Assembly (NCBI GenBank): GCA_016297695.1
Contig: JAEDGC010000052.1
Span: 1 to 11,110 of the forward strand
Length of the DNA stretch: 11,110 nucleotides
From: Bacilli bacterium
Lineage (GTDB): Bacteria; Bacillota_I; Bacilli_A; RF39; UBA660
Reading direction: 5' to 3'
The notes under the pieces are model-generated. The model saw only the letters and a list, made by a program, of their open reading frames with translations. It was not told the origin of the DNA and did not search any database. Below are positions 6,605 through 11,110 of the stretch, in pieces (positions within the stretch are counted from its first letter, which is position 1; the number at the start of each line of letters is the position of its first letter). The position numbers were made by a program, and so were the translations under genes.

Positions 6605-6626
6605 TTAAGAAATATTTTGATATAAT
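6598..6626 (+). promoter_or_regulatory. Sigma-A-type promoter for nfo
   Basis: TTTACA (6598-6603, 5/6 to consensus), a 17-bp spacer and perfect TATAAT (6621-6626) preceded by TGA. The -35 occupies nearly the same bases as the -35 of the divergent def promoter. Leader about 19 nt. Confidence 0.8.
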
Positions 6627-6651
6627 TTAATTGTTAGAGGGTGTAATTATT

Positions 6652-7557
6652 ATGATTTTAGGATGTCATGTGTCATTTGGAAATGAACAACTTTTGTCAT
6701 GTTGCAAAGAAGCAATAAGTTATGGTGCAAATACTTTTATGTTTTATACTGGTGCACCTCAAAATACTATTAGAAAAGATATTAATATAAATTATGTTGA
6801 AGAAGCTAAAAAGCTAATGCTTGAAAATAATATTGATATAAATAATGTTATTTGCCATGCGCCTTACATTGTTAATTTGGCTAATAAAAGTGATGATGAG
6901 AAATGGAATTTTAGTATAAGTTTCATCAAAAAAGAATTAGAAAGATGTGATGTACTAGGAATAAAATATATGGTTTTACATCCTGGAAGTGCAGTTAATT
7001 ATACAAAAGAAGAAGGCTTAAATAACATTATTGAAGCACTAAATTTCATTTTGAGTGACAACGTTAAGTGCATGATTTTACTTGAAACTATGGCTGGTAA
7101 GGGAAGTGAATGTGGTTCTTCACTTGAAGAAATAAAGTATATTATAAAGAATGTAGAAAATCAAGATAGAATAGGAGTTTGTATAGATACATGTCATTTA
7201 AATGATTCTGGTGTAAATTTAAAAGAATTTGATGCATACTTAGATTTATTTGATAAAAACATTGGAATAGATAATATTAAATGTGTTCATGTAAATGATA
7301 GTAAAAATGATATTTTATCCCATAAAGATAGACATGCAAATATTGGATATGGCACTATTGGATTTGATACATTAAATTACATAGTAAAGCATGAAAAATT
7401 AAAAGATGTTCCTAAAATTTTAGAAACACCTTATACTGGAGAAAATGTTGAAGATAAAAATAGATTATATCCTCCATATAAATTTGAAATAGAAATGTTT
7501 AAAAATAATAATTTTAATTCAAATCTTTTTGAAGATATTAAAACATATTATAAATAA
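6652..7557 (+). CDS. nfo: Endonuclease IV (AP endonuclease)
   Basis: A 301-residue deoxyribonuclease IV that cuts 5' of abasic sites in base-excision repair. All expected ligands of the tri-zinc centre are seen in order: HAPYIVNL, LHPGS, LETMAGKG, DTCH (Asp and His), HVNDSK, DRHANIG (Asp and His) and ILETP. The YGANTFMFYTGAPQNT segment and a C-terminal PPYKFEIEMFK are typical of the Bacillus YqfS branch. The start is ATG 6652, with GAGGGTG about 8 nt upstream; a TTG seven codons earlier would put that SD inside the gene. It has its own promoter, back-to-back with def, and its last 10 bases overlap the 3' end of the small convergent gene. Confidence 0.96.
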   Translation: MILGCHVSFGNEQLLSCCKEAISYGANTFMFYTGAPQNTIRKDININYVEEAKKLMLENNIDINNVICHAPYIVNLANKSDDEKWNFSISFIKKELERCDVLGIKYMVLHPGSAVNYTKEEGLNNIIEALNFILSDNVKCMILLETMAGKGSECGSSLEEIKYIIKNVENQDRIGVCIDTCHLNDSGVNLKEFDAYLDLFDKNIGIDNIKCVHVNDSKNDILSHKDRHANIGYGTIGFDTLNYIVKHEKLKDVPKILETPYTGENVEDKNRLYPPYKFEIEMFKNNNFNSNLFEDIKTYYK

Positions 7558-7808
7558 GCTCTATATTTTGTTAAATATTCATTAAATATTTTTTTGATTT
7601 TAATAAAGTTTTCTTCGGAAAACTTTGTTTTATATCTCTCAAGATTTAAAATTTCAGGATTAGCTAAAACTTCTTTATAATTTTTTTTGATAAAAACATA
7701 TAAAAAATCTAGTTCTAAGCCACTTAAATTTACATTGTTTTTTAAAGCAAAGTTATTTATTTGATCTTTGCTTAAATTTTTAATGTATCTTTCAATAATA
7801 TTATACAT
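7548..7808 (-). CDS. Small DUF2624/YqfT-like protein
   Basis: An 86-residue, Lys- and Asn-rich, probably helical cytoplasmic protein with no signal peptide or membrane segment. It begins with an amphipathic stretch containing LSKDQINNFALKNNVNLSG, then an ELDFLYVFIKKNYKEVL helix and a Lys-rich C-terminus ending KYRAYL. The pattern resembles the DUF2624 family (YqfT), whose gene lies next to nfo (yqfS) in B. subtilis; here it is adjacent too but convergent. A good SD (AGGTGA) lies about 5 nt before the ATG, supporting a real gene. The 3' end overlaps nfo by 10 bases, with no terminator visible. Function unknown; the family call is by pattern and neighbourhood only. Confidence 0.65.
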   Translation of the reverse strand: MYNIIERYIKNLSKDQINNFALKNNVNLSGLELDFLYVFIKKNYKEVLANPEILNLERYKTKFSEENFIKIKKIFNEYLTKYRAYL

Positions 7809-7870
7809 AAAATCACCTATAATATTGTATGTTTTTTATATAAAATAAAATACTAATAATGGTGATTAAT

Positions 7871-9808
7871 TTGAAAAAAATAGTTTTTTTCCTAGGTACA
7901 ATATTCTTAGTGGCTATTATTCGTATATTCTATTTATCAGTTATTAGAAATAATTACTATAAAAGTGTTTTAGATTATAAAACAAATATAAAAGTAAGTG
8001 GACTTTCAGCTCCCAGAGGTAGAATACTTGATATAAATAATAAAGTATTAGTAGATAATGTAGGAATTAAGACTATTGTATACAATAAAAGTAATATTAG
8101 TACAGAAGAAGAAGTAAAAATAGCTTATATATTAGCAAATAATATTAGTAATATACTAGATGCTAATATTTATGAATTAAAAAAATTCTATCTTGTCTTA
8201 AATAATGATGGTTATGATTTAATAAAAAATAATGAATATCAGTTATATAATGAAAGAAAAATAACTAATTATGATTTAAATAAATTAAAATATGAAAGAA
8301 TAGATGAAGAATTATTAAATAAATTCAGTGAATTAGATAAAAAAGCTGCTAAAATTTATAATTTAATGAATAAAGGTTATTCATATGATAAAAAAGTAAT
8401 TGCTAAAAATATTAATGAAGATGAATTTGCTAAAATTATAGAAATGAATATAAAGGGTATCACTGGAGAAATGACTTGGGTAAGAAAATATAATTATGAT
8501 ACTTTAAAAGATATTTTTGGAACCATTGGAAATATTTCTAAAGAAAATAAAGACTATTATTTAAAAAAAGGATATGAACTTACCGATATCGTCGGTATTT
8601 CTAATTTGGAATATCAATATGATGAATATTTACAAGGAAAAAAAGCAATATACAAATTAAATAATGATAAAACATTGACGCTTATAAAAGAAAGTATACC
8701 GGGAAATGATTTGCATTTATCAATTGATATAGATATGCAAAATGATATAAATGAAATTATAAAAAATAATATAATAAAAGGTAAAAATATGGCTAATACT
8801 AAATATTATAATGGAAGTTATGTTTTAGTTATTGATTCTAAAACTGGTCTTATTAAAGCAATGGCTGGTAAACAATTATTAAATGATAATGTTTTTAGTG
8901 ATACGTCATTAAATATTTTAAATTCTTCATTTACTCCAGGAAGTGTAATAAAAGGAGCATCAATGACCGTCGGGTATCAAAATAATTTAATTGATATTGG
9001 TAAAAAAATTAAAGATTCTTGTGTTAAATTATATTTAAATCCAAAGAAATGTTCATATAAGGATTTAGGATATGTAGATGATATTACAGCATTAAAAACA
9101 AGTTCTAATTATTATCAATTTATCCTTGCAATAAAATCTACTGGGAATAATTATACATATAATATGAAATTTGATGTTAATGAAGATAATTTTAATTTAT
9201 ATCGAAGTACTTTTGCTTCCTATGGACTTGGAAATACTACTGGTATTGATTTACCTAATGAACCTACTGGTTTAAAGGGTAAAAAAATAGCTGGGGATTT
9301 ATTACTAAATTTAGCTATTGGACAATATGATACATATACAATATTAGAACTAGGGCAGTATATGAATACGATAGCAAATAATGGTAATCGTTATAAATTA
9401 AATTTAGTAGATTATATTACTAATCAAAATAATGAGACAATTTATACATATAAGCCAAGTATTTTAAATAAAATAGATATGGATGATTCATATTATGAAA
9501 GAATAAAAGAAGGATTAAGACAAGTTTTATTTTTAGGCACTGGATATGGTTATACAAATACTATTTATAAGCCAGCAGGTAAAACAGGTACAAGTGAATC
9601 GTTTTTAGATTTAAATAATGATGGTGTTAATGATGTAAAAACTATTACTTCAACATATGCCATGTTTGCACCGTATGATAATCCAAAATATACAGTTGTA
9701 GTTGTTAGTCCAAATATAGGACATTATGATGGAAAAAAGGGTAATATGGCTTATATAAATAGGTATTTAAGTAATGATGTAACTAAATTAATATATGATA
9801 AATACTAA
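7871..9808 (+). CDS. Class B penicillin-binding protein (transpeptidase)
   Basis: A 645-residue membrane-anchored D,D-transpeptidase that cross-links peptidoglycan outside the membrane. A short Lys stretch and one N-terminal membrane segment (about 4-22) are followed by the class B pedestal/dimerisation region, with the conserved APRGRILDINNKVL signature. Catalytic motifs are SxxK (S358-V-I-K361 in FTPGSVIKGASM), SxN (S411-S-N413) and KTG (K571-T-G573 in AGKTGTSE). Length suits PBP2/PbpA or a PBP2b-like enzyme; the exact type is open. Start: TTG 7871 has GGTGA five bases upstream, whereas the ATG at 7859 (649 residues) has no SD. A TATAAT at 7818-7823 may be its -10. rpmG follows under its own promoter. 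Presence of this gene argues against a wall-less cell. Confidence 0.92.
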   Translation: MKKIVFFLGTIFLVAIIRIFYLSVIRNNYYKSVLDYKTNIKVSGLSAPRGRILDINNKVLVDNVGIKTIVYNKSNISTEEEVKIAYILANNISNILDANIYELKKFYLVLNNDGYDLIKNNEYQLYNERKITNYDLNKLKYERIDEELLNKFSELDKKAAKIYNLMNKGYSYDKKVIAKNINEDEFAKIIEMNIKGITGEMTWVRKYNYDTLKDIFGTIGNISKENKDYYLKKGYELTDIVGISNLEYQYDEYLQGKKAIYKLNNDKTLTLIKESIPGNDLHLSIDIDMQNDINEIIKNNIIKGKNMANTKYYNGSYVLVIDSKTGLIKAMAGKQLLNDNVFSDTSLNILNSSFTPGSVIKGASMTVGYQNNLIDIGKKIKDSCVKLYLNPKKCSYKDLGYVDDITALKTSSNYYQFILAIKSTGNNYTYNMKFDVNEDNFNLYRSTFASYGLGNTTGIDLPNEPTGLKGKKIAGDLLLNLAIGQYDTYTILELGQYMNTIANNGNRYKLNLVDYITNQNNETIYTYKPSILNKIDMDDSYYERIKEGLRQVLFLGTGYGYTNTIYKPAGKTGTSESFLDLNNDGVNDVKTITSTYAMFAPYDNPKYTVVVVSPNIGHYDGKKGNMAYINRYLSNDVTKLIYDKY

Positions 9809-9834
9809 AAATGTCGATTTTATCTATATTTTGT

Positions 9835-9863
9835 TTGAAAAATATATAAATGTTTGGTAAAAT
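9835..9863 (+). promoter_or_regulatory. Strong sigma-A promoter for rpmG
   Basis: TTGAAA (9835-9840), an exact 17-bp spacer and TAAAAT (9858-9863) preceded by TGG, an extended -10. The predicted start near 9870 is followed by a strong GGAGG SD. No terminator of note separates the PBP gene from this promoter. Confidence 0.78.
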
Positions 9864-9893
9864 ACTAATGTGTGAAAAAAGGAGGCAAGAAAA

Positions 9894-10067
9894 ATGGCAA
9901 AAAATGAAAATAGAGCATACTTAGGATTAAAATGTACTGAATGTGGTTTTAATAGAAGACCTACTATTAAAAATAAAAAGAATACAACTGAAAAATTAGA
10001 AATTAGCAAATATTGTCCAAAATGTAAAAAACAAACTACTTTTAAAGAAACTAAGTTGGCTAAATAA
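9894..10067 (+). CDS. rpmG: 50S ribosomal protein L33
   Basis: A 57-residue protein starting MAKNENRAYLGLKCTECG and ending KETKLAK. It has the zinc-ribbon form of L33, with two CxxC pairs (C14/C17 and C41/C44) around a basic middle (RRPTIKNKKNTTEKLEISKY). L33 sits near the tRNA exit region of the large ribosomal subunit. AGGAGG about 8 nt upstream is among the strongest SDs in the window, as expected for a ribosomal protein. The four-cysteine (C+) form depends on zinc; cysteine-free paralogues in other Bacillota respond to zinc shortage, but no Zur-type operator was recognised here. Its stop is two bases before the next ORF, implying co-transcription. Confidence 0.95.
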   Translation: MAKNENRAYLGLKCTECGFNRRPTIKNKKNTTEKLEISKYCPKCKKQTTFKETKLAK

Positions 10068-10069
10068 TT

Positions 10070-10252
10070 ATGATTAAAAATTATCCAACATATGATAATG
10101 GCTTTATATCAACGATTGATTATCCAAAATTAATTCAGATGCAAAGTCAAGAACCAATTGTTACTTTTTCTAAAAAAGTTTCTGTGAAAAATCAAATCAA
10201 AGATAATAATAAAGTAGTTAAAAAATGTTTAAGAAGAACAACAAATAAGTAA
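10070..10252 (+). CDS. Unrecognised 60-residue basic protein between rpmG and efp
   Basis: Not recognised. The frame starts with ATG two bases after the rpmG stop and ends ten bases before efp, so it is probably made by coupling or reinitiation; no convincing SD of its own is seen. The product has no membrane segment or cysteine pair. It has an aromatic N-terminal part (NYPTYDNGFISTIDYPKLIQ) and a strongly basic C-terminal half ending KKCLRRTTNK. That basic end would suit RNA or ribosome contact, which is speculation. Codon use matches the neighbours, and tight packing between two translation genes favours a real gene, but chance openness in AT-rich DNA cannot be excluded for so short a frame. 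Confidence 0.5.
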   Translation: MIKNYPTYDNGFISTIDYPKLIQMQSQEPIVTFSKKVSVKNQIKDNNKVVKKCLRRTTNK

Positions 10253-10262
10253 GGGTGAGTTT

Positions 10263-10823
10263 ATGAATATAAATATTAATGATATAAAAAATGGTATGAC
10301 AATAATTATGGATGGAAATTTATGTCAAATTATTGAATTCCAACATGTTAAACCAGGTAAAGGTCCTGCTTTTGTTAGAATAAAATTAAAAAATTTACGT
10401 ACTGGATCTATAGTAGAAGATACTTATAATACAAATTTAAAAATTGAAAAAGCACATATTGATAGAGTTGGAATGACTTATCTATATAGTGCTGGTGATA
10501 ATTATGTATTCATGAATAATGAAACATACGAGCAAGTAGAAATTCCAGCTAAAACTTTAGAGGATCAAATTAAATATTTAAAAGAAAATTTAGATATTCA
10601 AATTGAATATTATAATGGAGAAATTATTGGTATTACTTTACCAGAAAAAATAGAATATGAAGTAGTAGAAACTACTGAAGCAGTAAAAGGTAATACTACA
10701 AATAATGCAATGAAAGATGCTACAATTGAAACAGGATACACTGTAAAAGTACCATTATTTATTGCTCAAGGAGAAAAAATAGTTATCTCTACAAAAGATG
10801 GTAAATATTCAGGAAGAGCTTAA
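10263..10823 (+). CDS. efp: Translation elongation factor P
   Basis: A 186-residue EF-P of standard length and three-domain layout: KOW-like N-domain (1-65), middle OB domain (about 66-128) and C-terminal OB domain (129-186). EF-P enters the ribosomal E site and rescues stalls at consecutive prolines. The tip loop reads HVKPGKGPAFVR, with K33 at the position that is modified in relatives (K34 in E. coli, K32 in B. subtilis). The flanking prolines suggest the Bacillus-type 5-aminopentanol modification rather than beta-lysylation, but no modifying enzyme is in the window. The C-terminal signature (TGYTVKVPLFI, EKIVISTKDGKYSGRA) is intact. AGGGTGAG lies about 5 nt before the ATG. Likely co-transcribed with rpmG; the terminator overlaps its stop codon. 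Confidence 0.96.
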   Translation: MNININDIKNGMTIIMDGNLCQIIEFQHVKPGKGPAFVRIKLKNLRTGSIVEDTYNTNLKIEKAHIDRVGMTYLYSAGDNYVFMNNETYEQVEIPAKTLEDQIKYLKENLDIQIEYYNGEIIGITLPEKIEYEVVETTEAVKGNTTNNAMKDATIETGYTVKVPLFIAQGEKIVISTKDGKYSGRA

Positions 10824-10836
10824 TGCTCTTTTTTTT
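10814..10836 (+). terminator. Intrinsic terminator overlapping the end of efp
   Basis: AAGAGC (10814-10819) pairs with GCTCTT (10825-10830) around a TTAAT loop that contains the efp stop codon, followed by T's to 10836. Short but well formed. Confidence 0.8.
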
Positions 10837-10851
10837 AATATATGAAAAATA

Positions 10852-10879
10852 TTGCTTCAAAACAAATGCTTACTATAAT
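10852..10879 (+). promoter_or_regulatory. Promoter for the small hydrophobic peptide
   Basis: TTGCTT (10852-10857), a 16-bp spacer and perfect TATAAT (10874-10879). It lies just after the efp terminator, so the peptide is its own unit. The predicted start near 10886 leaves a leader of about 57 nt, the longest of the promoters assigned here. Confidence 0.65.
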
Positions 10880-10910
10880 TTATTTAGGAAATACTAACTG
10901 TTTAGTACTT

Positions 10911-10933
10911 GCCAACTTCTATAGGAAGGAGGC
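10911..10933 (+). promoter_or_regulatory. Leader hairpin that buries the Shine-Dalgarno of the small peptide
   Basis: GCC-AA-CTTC (10911-10919) faces GAAG-GA-GGC (10925-10933) across a TATAG loop: three and four base pairs around a symmetric two-by-two internal loop. The 3' arm contains the whole SD AAGGAGG (10926-10932), which is otherwise a near-perfect site 10 nt before the ATG. Such sequestration is typical of type I toxin mRNAs. Confidence 0.5.
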
Positions 10934-10942
10934 TTGGTATTT

Positions 10943-11032
10943 ATGAAGAAAAAAGATTTACTAATCTCATTTCTAATATTAATTATCATTTTATTAATAG
11001 TCTCTTTAATGATTCTATGTATAAAAAAATAG
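10943..11032 (+). CDS. 29-residue hydrophobic membrane peptide, candidate type I toxin
   Basis: A short ORF coding MKKKDLL, then an unbroken Ile/Leu-rich segment (residues about 6-26) ending CIKK: a single membrane span with lysines at both ends. It has a near-ideal SD (AAGGAGG, 10 nt upstream), a dedicated promoter with perfect TATAAT and a structured leader covering the SD. Its last codons contain the A-run that serves as the U-run of a minus-strand terminator, so a convergent antisense RNA would overlap its 3' end. This layout recalls the Fst/par and BsrG/TxpA type I toxin-antitoxin loci of Bacillota, whose toxins are small membrane peptides; sequence similarity to a particular family was not recognised. 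It could instead be an unrelated small membrane protein. Confidence 0.55.
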   Translation: MKKKDLLISFLILIIILLIVSLMILCIKK

Positions 11033-11059
11033 TACTCAATCTGCAAAAGATTAAGTACT
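11023..11059 (-). terminator. Minus-strand intrinsic terminator of a putative antisense RNA
   Basis: Read on the minus strand, AGTACTTAATCT (11059-11048) pairs with AGATTGAGTACT (11042-11031) over 12 bp, one pair being a G-U wobble, around a 5-nt loop. One base later come seven T's (11029-11023). On the plus strand the wobble becomes a C-A mismatch and no U-run follows, so the signal points to minus-strand transcription entering from beyond 11060. Confidence 0.7.
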
Positions 11060-11110
11060 GAACTAATTATTTAGGGTAAGTACTCAACATCGCAAAGTTA
11101 AGTATTTCCC
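11031..11110. repeat. Two related hairpin units with AGTACTCAA arms
   Basis: The hairpin at 11031-11059 is followed 48 bp later by a near copy at 11079-11106: AGTACTCAAC pairs with GTTAAGTATT around a loop that again holds GCAAA. The second may be lengthened by GGG (11074-11076) against CCC (11108-11110). AGTACT occurs again in the peptide leader (10904-10909). Also, ACTAACTGTTTAG (10893-10905) recurs as ACTAATTATTTAG (11062-11074), matching 11 of 13. The unit runs off the window. Confidence 0.6.

Noticed and set aside
6631..6651. TTG start for nfo seven codons upstream
   Set aside because: It would place the SD GAGGGTG inside the gene and starts at the predicted transcription start; homologues begin at about MILGCHVS.
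7859..7870. ATG start for the PBP gene
   Set aside because: No SD precedes it, whereas TTG 7871 has GGTGA at a suitable distance. Not excluded, only less likely.
9824..10009. Minus-strand frame of 61 codons over the rpmG promoter and gene
   Set aside because: Overlaps a clear L33 gene and its promoter; its hydrophobic product is the usual by-product of reading Lys/Asn-rich DNA backwards.
11031..11110. Start of a CRISPR array
   Set aside because: Only two diverged, self-complementary units are seen with a 48-bp period and no unique spacer of regular size; hairpin/terminator logic explains them better.

Overview
The window looks like a chromosomal segment of a low-GC member of the Bacillota, probably an uncultured gut-type Bacilli lineage related to the RF39 / Erysipelotrichales / mollicute-like branches. 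This is inferred from the very AT-rich coding sequence, Gram-positive-type housekeeping genes (ComN family, SpoVB-like flippase, long Rel, type 2 peptide deformylase) and gene order shared with Bacillus. A class B penicillin-binding protein indicates a walled cell. Trp is always TGG, and none of the 14 annotated genes ends in TGA (12 TAA, 2 TAG).

Layout: (1) 1-830, the 3' part of a surface/fibre-type protein. It has an abrupt GC-rich, cysteine-rich C-terminal tail, followed by a G/C run, a foldable inverted-repeat structure and a terminator. (2) 838-1746, an intact Xer-type tyrosine recombinase, convergent with (3) a SpoVB-like flippase on the minus strand (1743-3029). (4) 3039-5973, a comN-rel-dtd operon. 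(5) 5973-6000, a bidirectional terminator shared with minus-strand def, whose promoter is back-to-back with that of nfo (6652-7557). (6) A small DUF2624/YqfT-like gene on the minus strand (7548-7808), divergent from a class B PBP (7871-9808). (7) 9835-10836, rpmG, an unrecognised 60-residue ORF and efp, ending in a terminator. (8) 10852 to the right edge, a promoter, an SD-sequestering hairpin, a 29-residue membrane peptide and duplicated hairpins, one of which is a good minus-strand terminator. The last block resembles a type I toxin-antitoxin locus cut off by the window edge.

Most genes are housekeeping: stringent response (rel), translation quality and maturation (dtd, def, efp, rpmG), base-excision repair (nfo) and wall synthesis (PBP, flippase). 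spoVB, comN, rel and dtd are neighbours in B. subtilis too, but here the secDF-recJ-apt genes between comN and rel are absent.

Three points deserve attention. The surface-protein tail has the features of a DNA-diversified variable region (a diversity-generating retroelement target or an exchanged cassette). The Rel protein has lost key residues of its (p)ppGpp hydrolase centre while keeping its synthetase motifs. The right edge carries a candidate type I toxin-antitoxin module. Much of the regulatory annotation rests on reading motifs by eye; no searches or folding computations were run.
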